Shown in pieces: positions 8,661 through 21,837 of a stretch of 64,000 bases of DNA. A model generated the notes under the pieces. It saw only the letters and a list, made by a program, of their open reading frames with translations, was not told the DNA's origin and did not search any database. The DNA comes from Saturnia japonica. Lineage: Eukaryota; Arthropoda; Insecta; Lepidoptera; Saturniidae. How positions within the stretch are numbered: the first letter of the stretch is position 1; the number at the start of each line of letters is the position of its first letter. A program made the position numbers and the translations under genes. The stretch spans positions 7,123,190-7,187,189 of the forward strand of contig CM065311.1 in the NCBI GenBank assembly GCA_033032175.1. Direction: 5' to 3'.

Positions 8661-11600
8661 TTTTTCCGTCTGTCTTTACTGTTAGCCTTGTGGGCCCTGA
8701 AACCTCAGAAGGCTTTTAAAACCTTCACTGGGCTTGGTGGACATATTCGTGATCTTCCTTGTGATCCTATATAAAGGATGTCTATAGAGAAATTTCACTC
8801 TTCTCTATAATCCAAGCATTTAGAATACCGTAAAGTGTTGCATAAAATCTCTCATAATTCCTATATAAACGAGTTGATAACATGCAAAAACTGTAATGAA
8901 AGTGCACTTCGCCGGTTTCAAAGTGTTTATAAAACCTCAATATTCAAAGCCAGTTGAAAAATCTGCGGCAAAATCGCGTGCCGGGTGGCAAGGAGCTTAG
9001 TAAACGTTATGTATTGAAGACATAATGTAGCAGTATAAAAACTTTTAATAGTACCGGCAGATTAGCTTAAGCCAGTTATTTATTACGATTATTATTATCT
9101 TACAATATCAAATGAACCGTAAGAACCTCTATATGTTATTAATAAAGTTGATTTTGTGGCAACGCCATATTATCTCCCTTAATTCTCTATCAAAATTAAT
9201 GACTCAAATATAATTTTAAAGCTTATGTTCCTTGCTAGACAACTACGCATAAATCAATAGTTTCAAATTACTATTTTCGTTAAAATAACTTTACTCATTA
9301 TGAATGCCATCTACTGATGGCTAACTCTGGTTAACTAACAAAACAGCTATTACTTACATTGTTTACATTATATAATGTGCGAAATATTCGGACGGGTCAT
9401 TTAGTAAGTAATTATAGTAAGCGCGCTAGTTCAAGCAGAGTTAAGAAATTCGATAGCGCTGTAACCTAATTACAATTATTGTTGTCGATAATGAGGATGC
9501 AGATAAATTTCAACGTTGTTGTAAATTTAACATTTACATATCGGTTAACATAACAAAAAACAAGGTAATAATTTAGGAAACATGTTTTATCAATTATTTC
9601 ACACAGAAAATTCAAACTGAAAAAATAAATATTTGAAATTTAATCATCATCAGATCCATTTTTCGCCATTTTCCTCTCTTGACAATAATTAAAAACAGGT
9701 TTTTTTTCTAACAGAACTTGACAAACAGTCCTTATTAAAAATTAAAAATAGCAAGGGTCGCAACTTGAGCATTAACGCGATCATAAGTGTACGATAGGTG
9801 TCAAATACAGTACTCACATCACCACAGGAAGGTCTCGTGAAAGGGGGCCTACGGACGGTGGGGAGAGATGCTCCCGCTCTTCACCTCAGGCCCCGAACAC
9901 ATCTAAGTTTTAATTATTGTTAAAAATACAGATCATTGCTTTATCGTTCTGTTTTCTATACCGGCAAACCCGTTAAATTTCACTCGTGTATTTATGCAGA
10001 AAGAAGCACGCTTCGCTGGTTTCTTCGACGACAAAATGCACTCACGTTCCGTCCCGCGTTCACTCAACTATGAATTCGAATGCACTAATATTGATCACAG
10101 GATCAATCTGTTCCTACGTTGGTATGCACTTACACTGGAAATAGCATGTACATGTGCATGTATGTGTAAATATTATGTGAATATTTTAGCATAAATTCTT
10201 TCTTTTGTTGTTTCTTTTAATGTATTAAATAGGTACTACTCAAAATATATACTTAACTTAGTAACGACGTGGAAAATAATGCATCTATAGGCTTGTATAA
10301 TGTGTATCACAAATTCTCCAAATAATTAACTTCAGCTCTGAACATCATCCAACTCAGGGACGTGGAATACTTCAATCCTAAAGAAGATCGCAGCCAAATA
10401 ACGTTGTGTGGTGTTTGTACGGTGTGTAGGGTTTCCAGAGTTCCCCAAGTTCCAGAGATCGATACCGCACTATTGACATTTTATATGGTTTACAAGCGTG
10501 CATAGGCTACAGTAGCTGCTTACTATTAGGTAGGTCGTATGCTTGTTTGCCACCTTAGTTATAGAAAAAAACTTAATAAAACGTAACTAAAAATGTTAAA
10601 AAAAAATTGATGCAGTCTTGTATTGTGCCCATTATTATTAATAGGTTAGTTAGTACCTACTTAATATGCAACAAACACGATATACCTTTTATTTTACAGT
10701 GACTTAACTACACTTTAACTAGAATGTAAAATAGAGGAGACGTTATAAAGGAAAGTATGTTCATAGATCAAGTAAAAAAATATATCGTGCGTAATTTACA
10801 TGGATCGTTATTTTTCGTGAGGCGCGTCGAAGCTCAGTAGTTGAAAGGTATTTTCCATTTGGAGTCGAATCGTTGAACTCGCTACGTGAGCACTTATCCT
10901 AAATTAGTAGGGGTTCGTTCGGCGGGGCCTTACCGTCCCGGCGTCGCGTCGTGCGTTACACGCGATGGAGCGTAAGATCCGCTTGTGCTGACTTAAACAA
11001 AGACCCGTTTAAACGATAGAACCTATAGAAAACCATTGTTGATTTTAATATTAGAAAACTCTTTTGGTAGATCCACCTTTTTACGTAGGGAAATGCACGA
11101 GTACCACCTTTGTCTATGCTTATACGGTGAATAATCGAGTTTTCATAAAAATGATTTATATTTTTCATATATTAATGTTATGAAGATATAAAGTTTTTGA
11201 ACATGTTTATATGGGATAATCTCCGGAACTACTGATCCAATTCTGAAAATTCTTTCACTGGTAGATAGCTATATTATCCTTTAGTGATATGGTTTATATT
11301 TTGTTTATTTGAATTTTATATTGTAACTGACAGGAACAAAGCTGCGAGCGAATTTTAAATAAAAATATGAAACACTTTCATTATACTTAAATACTATAAG
11401 TAGATATTTGAAACCGTTAACATGATACGTATTGACGGTCTAGTCAAATAAAGCCACTCTTAGTTATTTATCAAACATATAAGGTAACTTTTTCATTAAG
11501 AAACTGTTTTTTTTTATTTATTCGAAACATTTATTCAATGTGTACTGTTCAAAATAAAATAAATCCGACAGTCGACGTTCTATAATAGCTCACTCCCTCC

Positions 11601-12237
11601 CTTAATGCTGCAATTAGAACAAGAAATACTAGTGAAAGGATTTGTCTCTCGCTAATGAAGGACAACTAATTGTACACAGTCTTTGGTTTTTTTTTTTTTG
11701 TAACAAATATACATTAGGACAGTTAATTGGTATTTACTGTTCTTCTCTAATCTCCTTTAAGTATTCTGCACTTATATATTAAGGAGTATAAACATGTATT
11801 TATTTAGTAAAATGGGGAAAAATTTCCGATTGTTTGTTGTTGATTGATAATTGTTTGATCGGATTTCGGATACTGATTGTTTCAATCGAATAGCATATTC
11901 AAATATTATTTGATTAATCTTATTACTTGTTGCAGATCATTACACTCTTTATGTATCATGGTTTTACATAATAAGAATCTCAAAAACAGTTTGAATGATC
12001 ATCATGAAAGTTGGTAGATCGGTTTTACCGGGCAGGTTTTTATACTATCCATGAATGCGATAGGGGGTGCTATAATCAATTTGAAATAATCCTAGAAAAG
12101 GCAGAATAACGTCTGCGGATCAGTAGATTAAAAAAAAAAACAAAGGTACGCTTAACCGCATAAACTTAAAAACTTTTTAAAATTATTATTCTTAATAATC
12201 ATAATTATGAAATTTAATGTCTACTACATAGCAATAC
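8661..12237. other. Intergenic DNA with repeat scraps
   Basis: No gene recognised. At 9844-9894 a GC-rich nested hairpin stands out. At about 10330-10560 lies a degenerate repeat that shares its end (GTATGCTTGTTTGCCAC) with 30830-30965. At about 10805-10980 a CpG-rich patch is present. The open frames at 9994-10194 and 10956-11168 have no family signature. Confidence 0.4.
9843..9894. other. GC-rich nested hairpin
   Basis: Outer arms GGGGCCT (9844-9850) and AGGCCCC (9888-9894), inner arms GGTG (9857-9860) and CACC (9882-9885), and a GGGAG/CTCCC core (9861-9865 with 9871-9875) nest neatly inside AT-rich surroundings. It may be a fragment of an unrecognised repeat. No function can be assigned. 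Confidence 0.4.
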
Positions 12238-12483
12238 TATATTTATTGTTGTTTGTTTGTAATGGATAAACACAAAAACTACTGGAGCGATTTTTTTTTT
12301 CACCAATATAAAGCTACAGTAACAGTGAGTGACGTGGGTTATATTTTAATTTGAAAAGTTAATTTAATCCTCATAAAAATGTCTATAGTTTTACACGAAG
12401 TATATAAAATTGTCTACACGGGTGCGTTGGCGATGTTTGTCGTATAAAATTAACACAGGTGAAATCGTGGGGCACAGCTAATA
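12238..12483 (+). mobile_element. Helitron-like short repeat
   Basis: It starts with a TTGTTTGTTTG-type segment typical of these copies and ends with a GTGAAATCGTGGGGCACAGC terminus followed by a CTAAT variant of CTAGT. The next copy begins directly behind it. Confidence 0.45.
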
Positions 12484-12484
12484 A

Positions 12485-12755
12485 TATACTACATAAAGTT
12501 CAAGAGTTTGTGCGAACGCGCTAATCTCTAGAACTACCATTCAAATTTGATTTTTTTTTTATTATATGGCCTTTTTTACGAGGAAGATTTATGTTATATA
12601 ACTTTGTTATGGTCATAAGGAGCAGAATAGTAATCATGAGAGTCAAGCAGTCTGCCAAGCTGTAGGCAAGTACGGGAAGTGAGAACAAAAGGCTACAACG
12701 TACCCCACACTGGCAGTGATTTAACATTATTGAAACCGTGGGGCACACCAGTTCT
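12485..12755 (+). mobile_element. Helitron-like repeat, family C
   Basis: It shares AAAGTTCAAGAG, GCGCTAATCTCTAGAACTAC and the GAAACCGTGGGGCAC end with copies at 25608-25888, 40049-40346 and 61008-61311. It is non-coding. The open frame on the other strand (12521-12748) is only a by-product. Confidence 0.5.
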
Positions 12756-15700
12756 TATCATAACATCATAATAGCATAGGAATACCTTTGCTTATTCAAT
12801 AATGGAAATGGTATAGTGATGCGAAAACGACAACCTTTATTAACCTATTTCTGAAAGTGAAAAAAGCGACGACTAGGATGATTAATTAACAGCGGGCTGG
12901 TCGCAAGCGAGGCTCTACTAAAGAAAACTTAATTAATTTTCTCAGCGAAATCATAAAGCTGAATATTCCATACAGTGAATAGTTAGGAATATCGGTTTTA
13001 TATGTAAGGACGTATTATAAAATTTGTTATAACTGAAATCATTGGTTGCTTTGTATAAAAATGTTTTATTCGTTTCTTTCGGATTAAACAAAACGTTGTA
13101 CAAAATAATTGGATCTTGTTTTCATTCCGAGAATTATAAATATTTAAAAATAATCTATAAAATGATAAAGATTTGCCATTGTACGCGCATCACGCAAATA
13201 CTACTGGGTAGATTTCGATCATTTATTTTTTGTTTTACCTCTTATTGGTCCTTATCTAAGATAAAAATTATCACGATATCTTCATTCAGTTATAAACTAT
13301 TAAAATATTAAGAAACTACGATTTTTTATAAGCACTACACGTTTTTCTGTCGTCCACGAGACCGGAGCCGCGGGCATTGCTAATATATAATAAAATATCT
13401 TTGGAGTTTACTCATTAAGAATCAATTTTCCTGTATTGTCCGTGTATATAAATTGTATAAGGAGGAGAATCGAATGTAAAGAAAAAGTGAAATTCACGAA
13501 TCTTATACTAAACGCGACATGTACATACATACATAAACTCAACATACTTGTATGACTAATAACTAGCTGGCCCAACACACGTCGTTCTGACCTTGTTGTC
13601 CTGACCACAGCTCCACCTACTCCTTCTTTTTTCCTTTTGAAAACTTTTTTAGGATTATAACAAAGAAATTAAAATAAGAATTACGCATATCCATCGTTCA
13701 AACCGTGAGCTATGGTCTTCAGTAAAAAAAATCCAGCAGAAGTTTCACATTTCCCTAGAAACTTTAAAATTTTTCCTTTCCCTAAAACGTTACTGGGATT
13801 ATTTATTAAATACTAAAAACAAATAAGAATTAGCGAAATCGGTACAGTCGTTCTCAAGTGATGCGCTTATGAACGAACAGCATTACATAATTTATATAGA
13901 TTTAATAACGTTGCCTATTGTGTATATTCCAAGAGAAATTACGAGTCATGCATCGGAGCTATCACGAACCATTTATTATGAAATGAGGTAGGATATTATT
14001 ATTTTCTATTAACAGAAATTCCAATAATAATTATTTTTATAACCGCTACTGAAAAAAAATCTGAATTAATATAATGCTATATTATATTTATTTAAATAAC
14101 TACAAATAAACTTATTTACAATATTGAACTAAATTCGAGACAATGGAATTGCTGAAGTCGATAGAATGCATCCCATTAACCGATTCTTTGAAAATCTCTC
14201 GGGACAGTCGAGACACGTTTCGGTTCACTCAGCACAACGGCTTCACATACTCTCGAACACAATTCCAGTGTTCTTTCTTTGATTTAAGGACTTACTGTAC
14301 AGCTAACGTAATATTCAATATCAATACAAAGTAATATTCATTGTTTTGAGTATTTCCTTCGATTAAGATATCTCCAGGTTTGACAATGACTAATTTATAG
14401 TGAGTTTATGTAGATTTTTTTATGTATTAAAGTAAGAAACAGGCATGCAGTTGACTGCAAGGGTCAGGTGGAAAATAAGTTAAGCGGTCATTGTAGCCTA
14501 TAGCTGTTGAACTTTTTAAAGCATTAGAACTTTAAAAATTTTGAAAAAATATATATACTTCATTTAAATTAATATTGCTAATGTCATAAATCAGCAGTCA
14601 CAGAAATTATATAAAGAACATATCATTTTTTTTAAATCAAAATAGTAAGATAGCATAATAAGATAGTAGATCATTGCTTTTTTTAAATCTTATGAAAAAT
14701 AAATAAGAATTTTGCTGAAATTCAGCACCTTTGTGTTTAAGACATCAAAAGTCTTTACTTTAATGAAATACTTCTTCATTCGTTACGAAGACTACCAAAT
14801 TGAGTTTTTACTACAAAAGTAGATTAAGATTTTTTGTATAATACCTAATACTCCGACATCATGGAACGTACTTATGATTTATAGGCTAACTTTTGAAAGA
14901 TCCGCATGTCATCTACGGGTTCTTTGATAAATTTTCTGGAGGAACTTTAAACTTTTTACATTAGCTTTTTACGTACTCAGGAATTATGTATCGTTATCTG
15001 CCTTAACGGTGCGTTCTTTAAGAGTTTCGACACCTTTTTTGCTAAATATTTTTTACTAGTTAACATTTAATTCAGAAAATTGAATTTGAATTTATAATGT
15101 ATGTATATATTTTCACCACCACTAAATTGAACGTTTAATGAATACTTGAAAGTAATTAAATAAATTATGCGTTAAATAAATTTATATTTCAAAGTAACAT
15201 CCTAAATATCATTTTAGATCTTGGAATAGTCGTCGAGTATTCCTGTTACATACGTCGATTATATGTATGTATTTTTTTTTCTTTTATCTGTGTAAAAATA
15301 TTTTATATATAATATACAAATTGCTGTGTAATATGATGACTCTGGTTTATACTGATGCTTAAAGTTTTTGAAATCATGCATCTTAACACGGTTCATTGGC
15401 ATAGCTTTAATGATGTTTATAACGAAGACTAGAACTAATGATTTTTATCTGTTACTAGTGATTAATGACAGTAGACTCGCGGATTATTCGAGCAGGATGA
15501 GTTCTCAAGTAAGCATTCACAGCCCGTGAAATTGACTTTCGTCTTTTCCAGAAAGCGTTTTAGTTTGTTTTGTAGATGGTGGTATGCGTTTGTGATCGAT
15601 GGAAATAGTAATTGGAAAGAAACCTATAACATTAAAACCAACGAATAGTATAGGTAATGAAAATAAAATAATAATTTATATTAAACAATTGACATACAGT

Positions 15701-15781
15701 GTCATGCTTCAAATATTCATCATCATCATGTCTTTGCAGAAACTAAACATTTTTTTCAATAGCATCCGTTGATTGAATGCT
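12756..15781. other. Intergenic DNA, no gene recognised
   Basis: AT-rich. A Helitron-like 3' end (CGTCCACGAG...CCGCGGGCATTGC) lies at about 13345-13378 on the plus strand. The open frame at 13042-13311 lacks any domain signature and has AT-driven composition. Nothing else is supported. Confidence 0.4.
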
Positions 15782-15792
15782 TCCTACTAATA

Positions 15793-17098
15793 CGAGGTGT
15801 CCAGAAAGGGTATCGGGTATTTGTTTTCGCGCCATATTCGAAACGGGGCGTCTAAAGGGTGCGGGGAGGGGTTCGTGGCGTCCGCCATTTTGTGGAGTTT
15901 TAGTCACGATGGAACAGTACTCGGGGACGCATCGCGCATTGTGCGTACGAGCGTATTATCGTAATGGTGATTCAATAGTGACTGCTCAACGTCTCTATCG
16001 TGCGGAATATCGTACACGCCACGCGCCAAGTGACGATAGCATTAGGAAATGGATCAGGATGTTCGAGAATACAGGTGCGACAGCTAAAATTCATAACTCT
16101 GGTCGTCCTCGTTCAGTTCGCGATGAAGAAACAATTGAAGAAGTTGAGGCGTCGGTTCGTCAAAATCCGGCTTTATCCATCCGAAAGCGAAGCCAAGCGT
16201 TGAACATCAAAAAATCGTCTTTACATTCGATTTTAAAGAAAGACTTACATCTAAAAGCCTATAAAATTCAATTGGTTCAAGAATTGAAGGATACGGACTA
16301 TGCTAATCGACTGAATTTTGCGAACGAAATGCTGCAGCGATTTAACAACTTTAACAGCATACTGTTCAGTGACGAAGCAAATTTTCACATGAATGGTCAT
16401 GTTAATAAGCAGAATTGTCGGTACTGGGCAGTGGAGAATCCGAGACGAAAGCATGAACGACCCCTGCATAGCCCAAAGGTCGTTGTTTGGGCCGCTATGT
16501 CTGCTAAAGGCATAATTGGTCCTTATTTTCATGAAGATCAACGAGGCCGAGCAATTAATGTGAATAGTGACCGTTATTGCGATATGTTGCGAAATTTTTT
16601 GGTCCCAGAGTTGCAGGAGTTTGCAGGTTTCAACTCAAGAACGTGGTTCCAGCAAGATGGGGCCACTTGCCATACCTCAAATGACTCAATGGAAGTTGTT
16701 AACGAATTATTCCCTAATAAAGTCATTTCGCGAAGGGGTAACATCAACTGGCCTCCCAGAAGCCCCGACCTTAGCCCGCTTGACTATTTTGCATTGGGAT
16801 ACCTTAAAAGTAAGGTTTATCAAAACAATTCGACGAATCTAACCCAGTTAAAGCAAAACATCAGGTCAGAAATGGCAGCAATATCGATAGCTATGTGTCA
16901 ACGTGTTATCATCGCCAATCTTCGTTTCCGTTTAGAAGAGTGCCAGCAACGTAACGGTCATCATTTGGTTAACATCATCTTTTCCAAATAATTCTCCAAT
17001 TCATATGCTAATAATAAACAATAAACTTTTTTATTGCATACAAATAATTTTTGTTTCATTGAACTTACAAATACCCGATACCCTTTCTGGACACCTTG
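15793..17098 (+). mobile_element. Tc1/mariner element, DD41D type, apparently intact
   Basis: This 1306-bp element has 32-bp terminal inverted repeats at 15793-15824 and 17067-17098 that differ at one position (the second base). TA dinucleotides flank both sides (15791-15792 and 17099-17100), the expected target duplication. One uninterrupted transposase frame fills it. The near-perfect ends and open frame suggest recent arrival. It sits near the left end of a Helitron-like repeat. Confidence 0.95.
15909..16991 (+). CDS. Tc1/mariner DD41D transposase
   Basis: 360 residues from the ATG at 15909. An upstream ATG at 15777 would lie outside the transposon and read through the inverted repeat, so it is rejected as the start. 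The N-terminal half has two helix-turn-helix regions for binding the inverted repeats, separated by a GRPR motif at residues 65-68. The catalytic triad is D155 (in SDEANF), D250 (in QQDGATCH) and D292 (in SPDLSPLDYF). The D250-D292 spacing is 41 residues, which places it in the DD41D group (rosa/VS-type) and not in classical mariner (DD34D). It cuts and pastes the element at TA sites in the nucleus. No stop, frameshift or missing key residue is seen, so activity is plausible. Confidence 0.93.
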   Translation: MEQYSGTHRALCVRAYYRNGDSIVTAQRLYRAEYRTRHAPSDDSIRKWIRMFENTGATAKIHNSGRPRSVRDEETIEEVEASVRQNPALSIRKRSQALNIKKSSLHSILKKDLHLKAYKIQLVQELKDTDYANRLNFANEMLQRFNNFNSILFSDEANFHMNGHVNKQNCRYWAVENPRRKHERPLHSPKVVVWAAMSAKGIIGPYFHEDQRGRAINVNSDRYCDMLRNFLVPELQEFAGFNSRTWFQQDGATCHTSNDSMEVVNELFPNKVISRRGNINWPPRSPDLSPLDYFALGYLKSKVYQNNSTNLTQLKQNIRSEMAAISIAMCQRVIIANLRFRLEECQQRNGHHLVNIIFSK

Positions 17099-17407
17099 TA
17101 TAATAAATGTGAAAGTGTGTATGTTTGGATGTTTGTTACTCAATCACGCTAAAACGGCTAAACAGATCTCAATGAAATTTGGCACACAGATAGTCTATGA
17201 CCTGGAATAACACAAAGGGTACTTTTTATCCCGGTAAAAGTCATAGTTTAACCAGTGTTAACCTACAAATATAATAAATGGAAAGTTTCTATGTTTATTA
17301 CTCAATTACGTAAAAATAGCGATTTTTTTGGTTTGTCATGTTCCGGGATCAGTCTGTGTATATCCAATAATACGCAAACGAAGTCGCGGGGCGGGTACCA
17401 GCTAATT

Positions 17408-19170
17408 AGTAAATAAATATGTTAAAATAAATTCTTACTATTACTATTTTCGAATAGCCAGAAAAAAAATGTGATTTCCAATTATTGGTATATTATATAA
17501 CTAGAAAGGCTGATAGTTACTGATATTGATATAAAAAAAAAAAATTCTTCCAAAAATTATTTCAATTTTATTTCTTGACTCAGCATTATTATCGACACGA
17601 TTGTAATGCGATGCAATTTAATTTACTGCAATTAAACACTACAATAATCTTGTAAATACCGTAAAAATGCCTATGGAATAATATCGAAATCATCTAGTAT
17701 GAAAGAAGCAATGTTTGAGAGAATTTAAAGAATTTTAATTACAACTGACAAAATGTTATGATTTAATTACACATTATAAATCAGAATAACTAGAGTTAGA
17801 CTCATTTGTTTCCTTTAACAGTCATTTACGTTCAACACAATATGACCATTTTCATAATTACAATACGCTTAAATTACGTTGTGTTATGTAATTTTCCCGA
17901 ACATGGAATTTTGCGGTAACTAACAATATGTTGAACACAAATTTGCGGCATCTATCGTAATAACATTCTATTGTTCTGTAAGTACTTTGATGTTCCTATC
18001 AAAGTGAATTAAATAAAATACATTGTTATAAGACATGACAATATCTATTCAACAGAGATAAGTAATTTGTAGAAAATGTAGGTAAATGCTGGGATCACAT
18101 ACTACCAGTAAATATTAATTAATGTTATAGTTTCAATTTAAAATAACATGAACAAAAAAAAATTGACTGGCGGCATTTTTCCCCATGCCTATGGTGAAGA
18201 TTTTATTTTCATGTCACTAATTATTTTTTTAATGTATGAATTGAAGATTCCATTTTTAGCAACTTCAGAACACAAGAAGGGTCTTTCAGAACTAAAGGAG
18301 GATCTATAATCAATGCGTACCTTTGTAATATCGATCAAATTACCTAATACTATTGTTTATGTCTATTGTTCTGTTACATATAAATATTATTACTATATAT
18401 GTTGACAATGTGTATCTCAGGAATTAAGTACTGAACCCATTTCGATGAAGCTTTTTCGGTCGATTAGATATTATTTCAGCGTTTTTTTAAATTAAAACTT
18501 TATTATTACCGTATACCAGTTAATGCTTGCGATTTCGCTTATGAGGAAAGGATCGGTTTAGTTTTCCAAAAATAATTTGATGTTATTAATTTTTGTAGGC
18601 TTGTCAGTTTTCGATGCATCTATTGTTACTTTTAAAGCTTCAAGCTACCACCACACAAATTATATAAAATTCGGCCCAAAGGCTTAGTGTAGTCATTATT
18701 ACTATAATTTTTCTTGTTATGTTTCCTGTGGATACTGTTAGTTTGACAATTGGACTATACTGACTATAGGATAGTAATAAAAAACCGCAAAATCTAGCGC
18801 ATACATGGCTAGCTCTTGGTCAGTTTTGCTATTAATATTCAAATTAATTCATTTAAAAGGAGATTAAATTTATATCGTCATAAAACCTACTTTATGTTTA
18901 AACAAAATTAGCTGTCAATGTTAAAATATGACTTGTAGATGAATAAACAGTGGACTTTTACTATCAATGTTTTACTGTATATTTGTGCGTTGATATAGCA
19001 TATTCTGTTATTGTCAAAGTAATACGGTACTGAATAAATTATCTACCTTCTTTCACAAGTTGTGTACTCTTTCTTTCTCAAACACAATAATTCACGCATG
19101 AGTGATACAAGTATAAATCAGTCCAATATTTTTGATATTTTATTGGCTGTAACATCATATTTTATATTAA
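17408..19170. other. Intergenic DNA, no gene recognised
   Basis: AT-rich sequence with no supported coding frame and no clear repeat boundary that I can define. Confidence 0.4.
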
Positions 19171-19872
19171 TAACTAGCTGACCCGCGCAACTTCGTCTGC
19201 ATAATGTAAGAGAGAGAGAGAAAAAGAAATAGTTAAAGAGAGTGGGTCGTAGGCACTGTATTATTAGGTGCCGCCCGCCTCCCACATTATTCTGCATAAT
19301 AAATATGCGCTAGCGGTACATGATCATTATTTTGCTGACGAGTTATTTTAAAACTGCGATATCTCCAAAAATTTTAATTTAAATCAATTACTGTAAAGGG
19401 CAATTTTGTTCAAAATTAAATACTTGTGATGAATAACGTATTTATTTCGATAAAGATTAATACCATATGCATAAAAACACCTCCGTAAATAATTCATTAT
19501 TTTAGAACAAATTTTATTACCATAAATATTACATATATTCAGTAAACCTTAAAGGAAGCCAAATGCTATCACAGACTTTTTTTTTAGAGCTTTTTAAGAG
19601 AAACAATTCCATTACACACGATTGTTGCGTAACTTTAACCATTCACGCAGCGCACGCAGTAGAAGCTCTCAAAAGGAATAAATTGCCCCCGTTTTTGCAA
19701 CATTTTTCATTCATGCTCCGCTCCTATAAGCCATAGCGTGATTTTATATAGCCTATAGCCTTCCTCAATGGACTATCCAACACTAAACAATTTTTCTATT
19801 CGAAACTATAGTTCCTAAGATTAGCGCGTTCAACTAAACAAACAAATAAACTCTTCAGCTTTATAATATTAG
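19171..19872 (-). mobile_element. Helitron-like repeat, family C, long copy
   Basis: On the minus strand it runs from TTATAAAGCTGAAGAGTTTA through GCGCTAATCTTAGGAACTAT and the AGGAAGGCTATAGGCTAT segment to a GC-rich end plus CTAGT (ACTAG on plus at about 19173). It has no coding capacity. It appears less truncated than most copies here. Confidence 0.6.
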
Positions 19873-21837
19873 TTTCTTAGATTGTTTTTTATTCAATAAC
19901 CAATCTAAGCATCATACACAGAATATATTGATACATTTTTCATTCATTATTATTCGTCATTTATGTATTTTTAAACTACATTCATAAAGTTTATTTGATC
20001 ATTTGTTACAATAAAATATTTTTTTATTAATAGGGTTTATAGTTTAGAATTTCACAACTATATTTTTTTCACGCGTCTAGCATCATTTCAACTAGAAACT
20101 ACGCGCAACGATATGAAGTTGGCGTATTCTAAGAGCGTTTTTAGTTAGTGCGGCATATAGTTGAAGCAACGCGGAAACCAATAATTAAAATATGATCAGG
20201 TTTTAATTGTTAATATAAAGGTAATAATTACGTAAACTTATAGTAACAGTGATCGATTTTTATTAAATTTGTTTTACTTAGAAGTACAATCATTTCACAA
20301 TTGATAGGCTAAAAGAATTATAAGCTAAAAAGATAATTACTAGGCTAAAAAGAATACTGTAAAAAAAACCTAAAAAATTATAATTTCAGAACATTCAAGT
20401 TATATTGGTACTCAAACGATTTAATTGAAATTTGATACACAGAGGATATATTTCATTTCAAAATTAATAAATAATCAAAAAAATTATTAATTCGTATAAA
20501 GTATAAGTATAAACAAAATTACTATACTTTTAACTTTAAACAACTTCTTCTTTTGGTTCCCCAAAAAGCACTTGTCTGTGTCAATGTTTTTAAATTTTAA
20601 ACCTTCGTAGTATTTTCTAATTTTCAAAGTGGGATCTGCCAAGATGATTTTTGTGACATCTTAAAATGCATGTTTCCAGTTTATATTTAAAAGAATCCAC
20701 TTCACGTATGCACAATAACCAAACTATATCACGCTAAATGCTACCAAAATTACAAAATATAAGGTCAAAGAACCTATGTTAATGAATTATAATAAAAACC
20801 ACAACATGGCAGCTGAATATCCCGCCAAAAACTCTCTGTACTTTGTTCATCATAAGAAGGCTTGCATGATACATTTCAGATGTTTACTTCAGAGATGTAG
20901 CATAACTTAAATTGGAAATTGATTTTACGATTATGTTTTAAGTCAATTGAGGAATGTGTAAGCTGTGTAAATGAAATAACAAAAACAAACTGACTATAAC
21001 AACAATTGAAATCACAATCCCAAGGTACTCGAATTATTATGCCTGAGGCCAAACAACAAGATTAGTAATTCTTACCAATGTTCTTCCATTCAAGATTCTT
21101 CGTTGCGTTTCCTTCATTAAAAATGTATTAATGATATTCCCAGGTTTTCTAAAAAAGCTTGCCTGTACTGGAAATCGAACCAACTAAAAATGCTAAAAAC
21201 AAACATGCACTATGTTATTACACAGATCGATAGATTCTATGATAAATATTCTTAATCGAAATTATAATAGAAACTAATACATTAAATGTACAACAACATT
21301 CGATTAATTTAAGATTCCTTGATTTTATTATTTTGGTCTACTCCAGCTTTAAGTAAAATGGAAAGTAACGCTGCAATTAAATTCGAAAATTTACAAAAAT
21401 CATTGTATAGAGAAAGTTTTTTAATATTTGGTTTAAAATCTTTTAGTCAGTTTAGTTTATCAGTACCAAATTTTTGTAAAATGCTATTATAATTGATATT
21501 CGAAATACATGTTTTTAGAGTATGCAGTAATTTTCTTCTTATGGTGAACAGTGTATAGAAGAAAATAATTACTGCGAAATAAACGAGGGCGGAGCCGCGA
21601 TCACTGCTAGTATAAATATATATTGTAATTAATCCCTGCTGATAAGTAGAAAGGAAATGATTACTCGTAGGTCTCTATTGATCTTAACATAATCGTTGAT
21701 TTGATATTAGGATTATCTTACACGTGTACAGAGTAATATCTTAACAAGTAATTTAATTAACTAATATAATCTTCCTCTGTGATAGCTAATGCTATATAAT
21801 AAGTAAAGCAAGAATAATAACCTTGTTTTATTGATAT
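19873..21837. other. Intergenic DNA with a Helitron-like end
   Basis: No gene recognised. A plus-strand Helitron-like terminus (GAGGGCGGAGCCGCGATCAC then CTAGT) ends at about 21611. Confidence 0.4.

Larger units (their letters stand above)
15782..17407 (+). mobile_element. Helitron-like repeat (family D) interrupted by a mariner
   Basis: TCCTACTAA at 15782-15790 and TAATAAATGTGAAAGTGTG from 17101 join to give the usual beginning of this repeat once the mariner and one TA are removed. The 3' part has the usual ATGAAATTTGGCACAC and TACTTTTTATCCCGG motifs. It ends in a GC-rich tail near 17380-17407 with a degenerate terminus. Confidence 0.6.

Noticed and set aside
15777..15908. N-terminal 44 codons of the longest transposase frame
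   Set aside because: They start outside the transposon and read through the inverted repeat. The ATG at 15909 fits the family start.
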